Positions 18,671 to 29,694 of a stretch of 39,756 bases of DNA are shown here, piece by piece. The stretch spans positions 1 to 39,756 of the forward strand of contig JAADVB010000176.1 of the NCBI GenBank assembly GCA_023334545.1. Reading direction: 5' to 3'. The position numbers and the translations under genes were made by a program. The notes beneath the pieces are model-generated. The model was not told where the DNA came from. It did not search any database and saw only the letters and a program-made list of their open reading frames with translations. Every line of letters begins with the position of its first letter. Position 1 is the stretch's first letter. The stretch is from Salisapilia sapeloensis. Its lineage: Eukaryota > Oomycota > Peronosporomycetes > Peronosporales > Salisapiliaceae.

Positions 18671-21298
18671 ATGGAAGGCGAGGCGTCTAGAAAAGCCGTA
18701 CCACCAGCATCTTTCACGTCCCCTGAGCCAGACGTGAATGCTGCCAAGAGACCTCGTCACACACTCAGCGGAGGTGACCGGAAGAAACATCCTCAAGGCG
18801 CCAAACGCCGCACGCTCGTGTCGACGCTCGCGCTCGCGCGTACGAAAGCCATTCGTGAAAAAGAAGAAACCTCTGTCCTTCAAGACGTGTCCAACATCCC
18901 ATCAAGTGGTAAACCACCGCTTGGTAAATTGCCTCGAGGGAAGAAACCCAGGTCTGTGCCGACACGCAAGCTGGAGTTTATGACGACACCACAGAAATCG
19001 ACGGACGAAGAGGAAGAAACATCTTCCGTCGTATCCAAGAAGCGTAAAGTGATGCTGTCGTCTTCATCCAGTTCTTCCGAGTCCTCTTCCGAGTCGAGTG
19101 AAGAGGAAGTGGAGTACTCGTCGACTGTATCTACTATAGCAGGCAATTCCAACGTCATCGTGAATGAAGAAGGAGATCTACAGGAACTACGTTTCAAATT
19201 CCGACAGTCCTCCACGGTCTCTTCGATTGCCATATCTCCAAAAGGAGACTTTCTGATCGTTGGATTCGTCGATGGGCACATTTATCTCTATCCACTGACG
19301 CTACCGAACTGTGAAAAGTTCGCTAATGGCGTCGTACTAGATCATATCTCTGCTAAAACGCTGTACACGCAGCTCATGGTCCACGTCGCAGTTCCAGACG
19401 ACGGTAAATTCATCTTTGCTGGTGTCTATCGAGGTTCGAATGAGATCCGAGCGTTCGAAGTGGACAGTATCCAGTTCCCATCAAACTCTTCGTCCTTCGG
19501 TACGACCACGCCGCACTCCACGACGGACGAGAAGGATCATTCAGACCATTACATGGCACATGCAATTCGTCACTCGCATTCGGACGCAAAGTTAAAAGGA
19601 TTTGCAGCAGTTAAAAGCATCATGGACAAGTCGAGTGGAAAGACAAAAGAGTATCGTCTTTTATCCGGTCTCGGCATTAAAAACGTCCACGTCTGGCGTT
19701 TCTTCCAAACGTCCGACGCAAAGTGGAATTGGGAATGCATTTTCGATAAACAGACGAATGGCAATTCGTTGGAAGTCATTACGTTCCATCCGACTGTCGA
19801 CGATCGGATCGTCAGCAAGTCGCGTGATCAAAATATCCGTGTCTGGACGTTGGAAGATGGGGATGGAAATGAACTGGCAAAGAAAAGCCATCGAGATGTT
19901 AAACAGTCGGTTAATGCCTCTTGTGTCTATGGCGATGTGGCGTATGGGGGAGATGAAAGTCTAACGCTCGTCGACTTGCGTTCTTCCTATCAGACAGAAC
20001 TCGATCTTCCTCTTTCTCCGACAGAGCAGCTTCAGGTGCCATCGAGTCAGAGGTACAAAAGCATGCGTAGTCGTCGAATGAACGGGAGACAGGAAGATGG
20101 GAACGCACAGAGGCTCATGCGTGTCGTGAGTCAAGTGGCGAGTCACGAACAAGCTTCTTTCTGTGTCGGTTTGTGCACTGACGGGAGTGTCTTCGCTCAC
20201 TTTCCGACGGAAAGTCTAGGTCTATCAACTCCACTACAGTTCATGGATGGCTACGATCGGTTTTTCCATGACAAGATGCGAAAGCAACAGTTTTCAGACT
20301 TGACGCGTGTAAATGCGACGGGATACTTGACGATCGTGCCGCAATCTCAGTCGATGAAGCATGGATTTAGCAAAGCTGAGCCAAAGTCATTCATTCAAGA
20401 CGATGATAAATGGTTTGTAGTTGCTGCGAATCAAGGACAAGTCCTTGTGAGGTCTTTAAATGCCTTTCGAGAAGGTATTAAGACACCTGTGAAACGAGTT
20501 AAAAAGAGTCGTGTCAAGAAACAGAAGCGAGAGAAGATCGAGACACCGATTAAACCTCCGACTGTCACGGAACGGAAAAAGTATATCGAGTCTCCCATCG
20601 TCTCGGACACTTCATCTCCTGATACGCCCAAGCCACGTCTACCCAAGGAGGTAATTGAGGAGAAGAGTGCTGTCGTCAAGAGTCTCCAGTATCCCACCGC
20701 CGAGACGGACGAGGTAGAGGCTATGGAGTTGGAAGAAGTAGCGTCTCCTATCGCCACTGATGAGCCGGTGGAAGAGACAGTGAAGACACCGAGTCTAGAA
20801 GCTCGTGAGGAGACGGAGGAGTGTAAGGAGCAGGTGGAACCTGTGGCACAGTGTACGTTTACTGGTGTGGAGGGTGAGAATAGTCTGTTGGAAGCTTCCA
20901 TGTTCCAGTACGCGACGACAGACGATGAGGTAGAAGCCACCTCGCAAGGGTCGTCGGTGGATGATTCGGAAGCAGAGTTGATGATGAAGTTTGCATTGGA
21001 AAGTAGACAGTTGGAGCGTAACTTTGCTTATGCGCGTGATCGAGAAGTGCTGAAAAAGGAGAGTTGTATGGCGCAAGGTGGATGGAAAAAGAAGATGGTG
21101 GTGACAGAGCGGCGGATGAAGGAGAAAGATGAGCTGCTACGGCACATGGACGAAAAGTTTGTCGAGCAACGACAGGATATGCAGACTCGACAGCGAATGG
21201 AGGCGGATGCGTTCCGAGCGAGGCAGATGCTGGACATGTACTATGCGCAGCTACGAACACCAGCAAGTGCGTTGGAACGGGTGGAACTACCGTTTTGA
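18671..21298 (+). CDS. Nuclear WD40-like protein with coiled-coil tail
   Basis: The frame is open from about 18572, but the first good start is ATG 18671 (MEGEASRK), giving 875 residues; ATG 18593 would add 26. An SV40-like nuclear signal KKRKV lies at 123-127, followed by a Ser/Glu tract (LSSSSSSSESSSESSEEE). Residues about 170-560 contain beta-propeller-like repeats (VSSIAISPKGDFLIVGF, NVHVWRFF, DQNIRVWTLEDG). The region after about 640 is acidic and Pro/Lys-rich, and the last 90 residues form a charged coiled coil with Met and Gln. I do not recognise the family; a chromatin- or RNA-associated nuclear scaffold is a guess. It converges on tRNase Z with a 45-bp gap. Confidence 0.85.
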   Translation: MEGEASRKAVPPASFTSPEPDVNAAKRPRHTLSGGDRKKHPQGAKRRTLVSTLALARTKAIREKEETSVLQDVSNIPSSGKPPLGKLPRGKKPRSVPTRKLEFMTTPQKSTDEEEETSSVVSKKRKVMLSSSSSSSESSSESSEEEVEYSSTVSTIAGNSNVIVNEEGDLQELRFKFRQSSTVSSIAISPKGDFLIVGFVDGHIYLYPLTLPNCEKFANGVVLDHISAKTLYTQLMVHVAVPDDGKFIFAGVYRGSNEIRAFEVDSIQFPSNSSSFGTTTPHSTTDEKDHSDHYMAHAIRHSHSDAKLKGFAAVKSIMDKSSGKTKEYRLLSGLGIKNVHVWRFFQTSDAKWNWECIFDKQTNGNSLEVITFHPTVDDRIVSKSRDQNIRVWTLEDGDGNELAKKSHRDVKQSVNASCVYGDVAYGGDESLTLVDLRSSYQTELDLPLSPTEQLQVPSSQRYKSMRSRRMNGRQEDGNAQRLMRVVSQVASHEQASFCVGLCTDGSVFAHFPTESLGLSTPLQFMDGYDRFFHDKMRKQQFSDLTRVNATGYLTIVPQSQSMKHGFSKAEPKSFIQDDDKWFVVAANQGQVLVRSLNAFREGIKTPVKRVKKSRVKKQKREKIETPIKPPTVTERKKYIESPIVSDTSSPDTPKPRLPKEVIEEKSAVVKSLQYPTAETDEVEAMELEEVASPIATDEPVEETVKTPSLEAREETEECKEQVEPVAQCTFTGVEGENSLLEASMFQYATTDDEVEATSQGSSVDDSEAELMMKFALESRQLERNFAYARDREVLKKESCMAQGGWKKKMVVTERRMKEKDELLRHMDEKFVEQRQDMQTRQRMEADAFRARQMLDMYYAQLRTPASALERVELPF

Positions 21299-21343
21299 TA
21301 GACTTTAGCGAAATCTGTTGCTTTGATAATCGTTGTTTCTCGT

Positions 21344-23588
21344 TTACGACATATCTGTCTTGTTATCGTCTTCTAAATCTTCAGCGAGTAGCTGAGTGCA
21401 TACTTGTGCGAGCATCGGTTGCGAGAGTTGGTTGAGTGGTAGAGACATCATGTCCATAGCCATGATTAGCCCATCCTTTCGGCTATGTCCATTGATCGTC
21501 TGCATCTTGGGATACCTCTGGCTGAAATGTGTGAGTACAAGGTGCTTGGCGTTGGCTTCGTCTGCTACTTGAATCGCTTCAGATGTCGTGCTGTGCATCT
21601 TCTTGTGCGCTTCTTCTTCCATATCGTCTTCAAACGTGGCTTCGTGGATAAGTACGTCTGAACCGTTTGCTGCTTGTGCGAATGATGAGCTTGGACGACA
21701 GTCACCAGAGAAGGCAACGGTAAAGTTATGCTGAATGAAGTGGAAGACACCAGCATACGAAAGGTGGCAATGCTTGACACGTACGCATTCGATATTCGCG
21801 ATACCAACTTGCTCTTTTAACATGTCTAGAGCAGCCGTACGTTCATCTACTTCATTGTCCTTTTCGAATAACTTGTTGTCCATGAAAGCGTACGTGCCAG
21901 CGATGGATGTGTCGATAGCAGCGTACTCATCCAACCAGTATCGTAGAGGAGTAGGACCGAGAAGGATGAGCGGGTCTTGGCCAGATCGAAGACTCAAGAG
22001 TCGTAAGAGTCCTAAGTGATGATCTGCATGGTTGTGGGAGATCCAGACGAACTTGAGTCTGGAAATGAGTTCATTAAATTGACTGATGTCTCCGTCCACG
22101 TATCGGAACAGCTGACCAACGCTGCCTTCTCCACAATCCAGCATCATGCCTTTCCAGTCACTATCTGTAGACCCGAGCTGGAGGTACATCCCAGTCACAT
22201 TACGGTATTTGGATGGGATCGCACTGCCTGTACCTAGGAAGATGAGTCTACCATCCATACCGGACGTCGTTTCTACACAAGTGTCCTTCACAGCTGTCAT
22301 GTACTTTGCAACGTCTTGTTCAAGACGGCTAAAGTCTAGTTTGTCCCAGCATTTGGTTGTATCCCATCCATGATGGGCAGTTCGCGTGGCAACGTACTGA
22401 AGAAGACCTTCACCAACGACCATATCCATTTTTTCATCGTCTCCCAAGGACTGAATTTCAATCTTTCGAAGTGCATCTGTTGATCTTGGAACGATTTCGT
22501 TTTCGAGCGATGTAGTAGATGGGAACACATTGGGGAATACATGGTGTAGCTGTGCTTGTAAAGCTGCTGAGGAGCGGTAGACGGATCGAGTCGGACACTC
22601 TGGGATGTTTAGTGCTACGTGGTGGACATTGGCGCCGAAACGTTTGCACCAGGTCATGTAGCGTGGATCGGATAGCACACTTCTATCGCCTAGATGGTAG
22701 ACGACTTCAAGCTGAAGAGGGTTTTCTGCATCAATAGAAGTACGTGTCTGGTATCGCCCGAATCGTTCGTTTTCGATGACGTTAGGGATATCTGCTGGGG
22801 ACGGGCACGCTATAATCGCAATACCAGAAGGAGCGATAGAAGGAGCTAAGCAGTCCTGAGACCGAACAACCGTTCCGTCCACCAATATCACGTCATTTCC
22901 TTTTGCTAACTCACCAAATTGTTTGCCTTTGGGTACACCCAACTTTTTTGCTTTCTCGACGAGAAATTTACCTCGTTGTTGAGGTGTTTCAATGACGTAT
23001 GAGATAAAATTTGTAGAGACAAGTTCCTCATTCTCTTCACGCTTTCGTTTCGTCCCGGGAGAAGGTGATTGGGAAACAGAGCAAGGCATTGCATGGATAG
23101 ATACCTCAGCATCCGAATAAACAGGATTATTGTTTGCGTTGGATACGATGTCATGGGCTTCTAGACCAAAGTCTGGTCTATCGATGACGTGAGATAAACA
23201 GAAATGAAGTTGAGTAAGCACTATATTACCTGTATAGAAAGTGACGCGTTGCATGCAAGTACTTTTTCGTATTGGTTGGTCCATGGATAGTCATGGCTTT
23301 CTTGCCTGTGTCAGAGACCGTCAGGATGAGACCGGGAAGGCCGCCCACGGTCGAAGCTTGTAACTTCGTCAGGAAAACATGCTGCAATTTGGCTAGTCTC
23401 GCTTTATGCTCCATACATAGACGCTGGATGCCATCACCGACGTCAAAGAGGAAGCTAGGATCAAAGACTTAGTGGCTAGGAAGCTGACTGAGACGATAAC
23501 AGAGCTACCGATGCGATTCAGTTGCCACCATTAAGCTAGGAGCCATTTCACCAGAATGAGCACTTAATATTTGTGCTTGGACGACCAT
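21344..23588 (-). CDS. ELAC2: tRNase Z, long form (3'-tRNA processing endonuclease)
   Basis: Three exons, 23588-23509, 23454-23230 and 23177-21344, with introns of 54 and 52 bp, give a 712-residue protein. Exons 1 and 2 rebuild the N-terminal half (SHRFLFDVGDGIQRLCMEHK, then TVGGLPGLILT and HGPTN). Exon 3 carries the catalytic half, with FLGTGSAIPSKYRN, the zinc motif SHNHADHHLG, IHEATFEDD and LTHFSQRYP. This two-half design is the eukaryotic long form, which cuts the 3' trailer from tRNA precursors in nucleus and mitochondria. The N-terminal half has lost the metal-binding His cluster, as is normal for the family. No mitochondrial presequence is evident from ATG 23588; in-frame ATGs at 23702 and 23714 would add one only if transcription starts further upstream. 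Confidence 0.95.
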
Positions 23589-23679
23589 GGTAGTGAGTTG
23601 ACTGTAGATTAATGCCGAGAATGTACCTGAGTCCTTCGTATCGAACGGTTTGATGATTTCATGTCCAAGGTTCTTGTCA

Positions 23680-23696
23680 GACAAAATAAATGAAAG
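23680..23696 (-). promoter_or_regulatory. Candidate Inr/FPR of tRNase Z
   Basis: On the minus strand TTCATTTA matches seven of eight positions of the oomycete initiator and runs into ATTTTGTC, a weak FPR. It lies about 100 bp before ATG 23588 and would make that ATG, not those at 23702 or 23714, the start codon. Confidence 0.35.
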
Positions 23697-23714
23697 TGTC
23701 ATGTATGGTAACAT

Positions 23715-24351
23715 CTGATGAGGAAGGTTTCTACTACTGCATCGTGAATTTTTGGACGAAGTTGGGAGCACTTATCAAGCAAACTTGTAAGCATATCAAA
23801 GATCGTATACATGCACGTTCAGCAGGGTGCCCACACTTGAAAAAATAGGTTACCACAACTGATATTACTGTTTCAAGTGTAGTGCCACAGTCCAAAATAG
23901 TTCGCATACGACCCAGAGGCAATATATATAAATATACATACATATATGTATATACATATGAATATACTGTGATAACAGAGCATGGGATAACGATCCAGAT
24001 AATATTCTGCAGTTTGCCATCGGTTATGACTGAGTTGAATATGATGGTAACCTCGTAGCATGCCAAAGAAAGTGACTGCTGAATGTTAGTTGCGTCCTAA
24101 GAATCTATTTCGCTGTCACACTTAGATATCTCAGACTATGCACTTGATTGCTGTTGTTTCTTATAGACTTGACGTGGGCAGGTCGCACCATCAAGCCATG
24201 CAAAGGTGGACATTCAAAGTAGGTCACACCTTTAACAGTTCCATCGTTTTTCCCATTTCCATTGTCAAGCGCGATGCCAAGGAACTCTCCCTTTGTGTAG
24301 TGAACTGGACCTCGAAACTTTACAGTCTACAGTATACATTAGTTTGGTGCG
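23715..24351. other. Intergenic between tRNase Z and J-domain genes
   Basis: About 640 bp lie upstream of tRNase Z and downstream of the J-domain gene. Apart from the AT repeat at 23921-23967 I see no gene, only short open frames without coding character. Confidence 0.5.
23921..23967. repeat. AT-rich low-complexity repeat with palindrome
   Basis: About 47 bp consist almost only of TA/ATAC units, including the perfect palindrome TACATATATGTA near 23937-23948. It can form a hairpin and looks like a simple-sequence repeat rather than a mobile element. Confidence 0.7.
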
Positions 24352-24996
24352 TCATTTATATTTATTAGCTAGTGTATTCATCCGTACGCCTGTATACGTG
24401 TCATGCACTCGAACCCGAGTATCAATGTCAATATTCTCGTCACTGTCGCTAGAGTATTCGTCTTCGCTTTCTTCATCCAAGTCAAAAATATGTCTGGCAA
24501 TTGATGGATCGACAAATGCTTCTTCAAAGCTAGTCATGTCATCAAAGAAGTCATCCTGATTCGAGATAAAAGGTGACATAAATGTATCCTCGTCGACACT
24601 CTGCATCAACTCTTCGTTCATTTCATGAAGAAATGATGAAAATGCTGACATGCCCATTCTGTCGTTTTTACCTGCTGAATCAAAGAATGGCATGGAGCTA
24701 TCAACGCAGCGAAAGAGCATGTCGAACATAGCTAGCATTTCTTCTAAAGATTCGCCCATGTCCATCTCGTCCGCGAAGGCCTCTTCCTCGAATATCGAGG
24801 TATTCCCTTCCAAATTATCACATACATGCTTGTACGCCGACGAGATGACTTGAAAGTTTTTGGTGGCATCCGGACTTTTATTCTTGTCAGGATGGTACTT
24901 TAAAGCGAGTGTCTTGTATGCTGCTTTGACTTCTTCCAATGCAGCGCCTGGGGCCACCCCAAGCGTCCTGTAGGCATCCAGTAAGCCTCCCTCCAT
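24352..24996 (-). CDS. J-domain (DnaJ/Hsp40) protein, 214 aa
   Basis: One exon starts at ATG 24996. Residues 7-65 form a J-domain, DAYRTLGVAPGA...YKTLALKYHPDKNKS, with the essential HPD motif intact. The family uses HPD to stimulate the ATPase of an Hsp70 partner. The rest of the protein is acidic and Met/Phe-rich, ending in a Glu/Asp/Ser tract (DLDEESEDEYSSDSDEN) and a basic tail. There is no G/F-rich region, zinc finger, signal peptide or membrane segment, so it is a short cytosolic or nuclear type C J-protein. The client is unknown. Confidence 0.93.
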   Translation of the reverse strand: MEGGLLDAYRTLGVAPGAALEEVKAAYKTLALKYHPDKNKSPDATKNFQVISSAYKHVCDNLEGNTSIFEEEAFADEMDMGESLEEMLAMFDMLFRCVDSSMPFFDSAGKNDRMGMSAFSSFLHEMNEELMQSVDEDTFMSPFISNQDDFFDDMTSFEEAFVDPSIARHIFDLDEESEDEYSSDSDENIDIDTRVRVHDTYTGVRMNTLANKYK

Positions 24997-25321
24997 TTGT
25001 AAGTGTCAGAGGACGGTTTAAAGTGTCTGCACAGCTTATAGGATAGTTAAAGCGACCTTTAAGATATCAATATTTGAATCTACTACGTATAAAAAAGGCC
25101 TTCGTCAATCTTAATGGAAATACGGAAGGACAGCAGTGAGTGGCAAACTACTCTGTGTGTGCAAATAAACGTAGAAGAGAAAGCGTAGCAAAGGCAAAAG
25201 AGAATTACAGTATTCTTTCCTTTCAAATCCTAATCCTTTCCTCGTAATTTAAGACTTCATGCTCCTTTCTAGCGCATTTGTCGATCGATAACGTGAAGGA
25301 GATTGCTCATCTGAATCCGTC
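24997..25321. other. Intergenic
   Basis: These 325 bp hold the 5' region of the J-domain gene and the 3' region of the LC8 gene. I see no further feature. Confidence 0.5.
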
Positions 25322-25928
<607 letters not shown>

Positions 25929-28916
25929 TTATAAGATATGACTTAGAATGCGTTTGGTTTCTTCTAATTCGCGATCAAATGACTGCGTGTGCTCCTTCTC
26001 GAGCGTGCAAACGGCGAACTGGAATGAGGAGCAGTCGCCACTTCGGAAGGCGATCGATGGAGAATAGATCCGATTCTTTGTCGAGCTAGTAGTAGCAAGA
26101 TGTAAACACGCAATCTTACGTCTCATTGAAGCTGCATACGTACGACAGGGCAATGGGGTATAGAGATGGTGGGGTGGCAACTGGATTGAGTCCGGTAAGT
26201 CGTGGGATGTCGTGACTGTACGCAGAGATCTAACATTTGAATTCGAATCAGCAAGAAATCGATACCTTGTACCTATATCTTTCGTACATGAGTGTGCGTC
26301 AATAGATCCCACACACGTAGGCTTCCATCTGAATACGAAGCGTAGAATACACTCGGACGGCATCTTGACCATTGCACAGTGCATACGCTTTCACCAAACT
26401 CTGCTTCGCTCCAGCAAGTTAAGCACACACTTCTGTCAGATCGATACAAACTGTTGAACATAGAGTATAAATCGTGTCACTTCACGGTATAGAGGAAGAG
26501 CATACGTACCAGACCATTCCATCGGAGTATCCAGCTAGAAAATAAATCGAGTCGAACGGATGAAAGTCGATCGTAGTAACTCCACTGGAATCTGACAGCG
26601 TGGTGTTTTCACATCGTCGGTACTCCAAAGTCGTAGCTTTTGAATTGTTTCGAAATCGATGACCTCGAAGTAGTCGTCCAGTGTTGGTGCCGACGACAAA
26701 TCTAAAGCAGCATATAGTTAATGTTGCATTAACCATATGCGTAACAAAGTATCATACTGGTTCGAATCGGTAGGAAAGAAGCGTAGTAAGGACGCTATCG
26801 AACCAACAGATTGTTCCGGATCATCAGACTTGGACTGTCTGCTACCAGATTGCTTAGTCACTTTCAATCGTGTCAAGGCAGTCGACGTCAGACAATGGTG
26901 ATTAACGTCAATGATAGCATTCATGATCATCTTGACACATCCACCAATTTCAACACACTTGTCGGATGTCAGTGCATCTGCTGTCTTTTCAAATTCAATG
27001 AGGCTCCAGATGATGACTATGCCTCGATCATCCAGAGATCCAAACTGGAAACTAACCATATCATTCTGCCGCGAGTTACCACTCGTTGCCTGAAACCTAG
27101 AAAAGGTTTCCATGCTCACAATCGAAGACGAATGTTGTGCAGCTGAATTCGCATCGAGTGCGCAAGTAGAGTAACTGGGTAGACGAAAGATGATTTGATC
27201 CTCTACTTTTTTATTTTCAACGGATGTTGATGTCGATGGACCATGAAAGGAGCGGTTCTGGCGCAAATCCCACACATGAATGCTTCCATCATCAGTCCCC
27301 GTGAGAATGAATAGCTCTCGAAGTGGACTGATACAACTAGCAGACGTTATGCCTTCACTTTTTAAAACATGAAAGACAGAATCCAATTGATTCATATCCC
27401 AAACGCAAGATATTGACTTGTCCTTCCACATTCGTATCGTTGGATACTCGTTTTCTTTCTCCTCCACGCTCGTTTGTGGGCCATAGCAAGCTACTAAAAT
27501 GTTGGAAACCTCAGTAGCAAATTGCAAGCTGCATAGATCTCGACCTGTTAATAAGCTTTCAATTAACTCGTCATTCATCTTCTTGTTCGGTAACGTCTGA
27601 AGTTTCATCATGGAGTTAATGCTAGAGATGCTCGTTCGAGTACTATCTCGTGTAGTATCCAAGCTACTGTTATCCATGGAACAATTGTTTTCTGCAAGTA
27701 GTTCACATACTTGAGATGCCATATCAAGGAACCGAAAGAAGCGTCCAGTAGAGTTCTGGTTTGATTTCACATCGTCCGAAGAGTTCTCATTCGTAGCATC
27801 TAAGCCAACGTCGTCTGGGAAATGCATGCTCTTGTCTTTACATTGAGGCTGATAGGTCTGTGTCCCTGAACTCTTGGCATTATCATTCGTTTGAGCAAAG
27901 GTTTGTCGAAGTCTGCCTCGACGCAATCGATTCATGTATTTGTCTAGATCGGATTGAGGAGCTTGCTGATAAAGATGAAACTTTTCCACCTCCATCTTGC
28001 GAGTTTCAAGTATCGATCGTACGCGCTTCGCTCGAGGATCAAGAGACTGCTTCAGTCCCGCAATCGAATGTGAAATAGAACTTGATCGTGCTTTCGGTTC
28101 ACTCACTCGTTTCTCTGAAGGCTGGTCGTTGGAAACTGGAAGTTTGCTCGAAGAATGCATCTGCTGTAACTCTTTCGTTTCGGCCTGCTGTGCATACCTT
28201 ACTTTTTGGAGTGCTGCTGTATCAACAGAAGATTGCTGCGTTTGTTTATTTATGCTGGATGTCGAAGGCTCATCTGAAGGCGGCTCTTCAAAGTCATCAG
28301 CGTAGTCTTCAAAGTCGTCGTCGCCGTACTCGTTCTGATCATCGTCATCGGGTTCTTCCTGGCATTCTTCAGCGTTGGCGTTTAACTCTGCGAGTTCCTG
28401 TTGTCTTCGTATTTCACGCTGTCGTTGTTCCTCTCGACGCCGTTCTTCCTCACGCTCCTGGTTCAGCCGTTCTTCTCGTTTTCGAGCCTCCTCCTTTTCC
28501 TTGGCACGCTGTCGTTTTGCCTCTTTCTTTGCAATCGCCTCTGCTTCTTTTGCTGGATCAACAGGTTCTTTGCCTGGAGCCACAGCTTGAGGGTGTTGGG
28601 TATCTGATGCGATTCTAGGGCCTGCGTCTTCGGGGTTTCCAGATGACTTTTTTTTGGATGCCCGAGGCTTGGACTGGCGAGAAGTGCCAGGCCCATCATT
28701 GCTAGCGGCAGGCTTCGGTTCTGCCAGCTGTATGCGCGGTATTTCGTGCAGTTTGGGGACGGGCGAGCTGGAGGTCGATAGCTGTGAAACAGGTCCAAGA
28801 GATGGCACAGTAGGACTTGGATCAGATGGTGGGGCAGATAGCTTGGCTGATTTCTTGCTACTCGGTTTCTTGCGAGTAGATTCGCCTGCATCGGCCTGTG
28901 GTTTAGGCTCTGCCAT
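25929..28916 (-). CDS. WDR60: Dynein-2 intermediate chain, WDR60/DYNC2I1 type
   Basis: Five exons, 28916-26758, 26701-26510, 26450-26288, 26229-26144 and 26085-25929, with introns of 56-59 bp, give 918 residues. Phases agree at all four junctions. ATG 28916 (MAEPKPQADAGE) is the first ATG. The N-terminal ~280 residues are charged, with an E/R/K coiled coil near 140-190 and an acidic DDDD/EDYADDFEE stretch. SSGTQTYQP at about 349-357 carries a TQT LC8-binding anchor. WD40 repeats start near 480 (ELFILTGTDDGSIHVWDLRQNR, PTDSNQ+FVVGTNTGRL, VQWSRCRPSVFYA...SLRVWDLL). This matches WDR60, a subunit of the dynein that drives retrograde intraflagellar transport. Exon 4 is the least certain join. The neighbouring LC8 gene encodes a known subunit of the same motor. 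Confidence 0.9.
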
Positions 28917-29694
28917 TTTTGGTATAGGTAGTAGACAAGAGATGAAGAGACACAATAAAATCTATTCCAAATCGTTTTAGTAGGGTCTAAAAGCGGAATT
29001 GAAGTAAGGTGGAAGTTTGCCACATTACACTCTGCATATATCCTTCCAAGATCACGCTGGACGATCCTTCGGCACCAGCCGAAAATTTGGTATGACGTCA
29101 CCTTGCTCACCCTCTTTTATTAGCTAGAAGAAAGCTCAACTGTCTCAAAGGATACTTGTATAAGCTAGCGACAAGCATCCCGATCGTCAGCGCGTAGAGC
29201 CTGTCGAGACATTTGGTGCGGACCGTGCCTCTCTGAAACGCCTGTTAACCGGCAATGGCATTCTGTGCAGCTACGATCCTGCGTTCGACGATATCTTGTG
29301 TAATGGCTACAATATATGAAGCGCCTACTGGACTGACTGCTTTCCATCTACAAGACTCGACCAAATTTTCACGCCGCCTGTCAGCAAAGACACTCTCTCG
29401 ACAGGATACTTTGCCACGTCCAAATCGAATTCCGAGCGTCCTTTCTGATCGAAACCTTGCCAAGTCGTTGAAAAGCATCTGTTGCAACCTTTTAATCGAA
29501 ACCCTACGTCTACACCAATCACATGCGCTAAGTGGTACGTGGTCCCGTCTCTCGCTCCATGTATCTTCGTGTTTGTATCTGCATAGACGAACTAAGTTAA
29601 CTGGATCAGAGCGCGAGACTGCGCTTTATTCGCGATTTCTCCGCCGCCCTGCGAAGCCTCCTCCGACCACTAGCTCCACCAGTGTCTAGCAGTC
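28917..29694. other. Divergent promoter region of WDR60 and the PDR transporter
   Basis: About 780 bp separate the two start codons. A 144-codon ATG frame (29255-29689) lies on the plus strand and stops 5 bp before the PDR start codon. It has no recognised domain and is treated as leader or chance. A weak Inr/FPR-like element is listed separately. Confidence 0.5.
29623..29640 (+). promoter_or_regulatory. Weak Inr/FPR-like element of the PDR gene
   Basis: GCTTTATTC followed by CGATTTCT resembles the oomycete Inr+FPR pair with one mismatch in each part. Its distance to ATG 29695, about 70 bp, is suitable. Confidence 0.35.

Noticed and set aside
28463-29110. 215-codon minus-strand frame overlapping the WDR60 start
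   Set aside because: Overlaps the WDR60 N-terminal exon in another frame, where the charged coiled-coil composition of WDR60 is the better reading.
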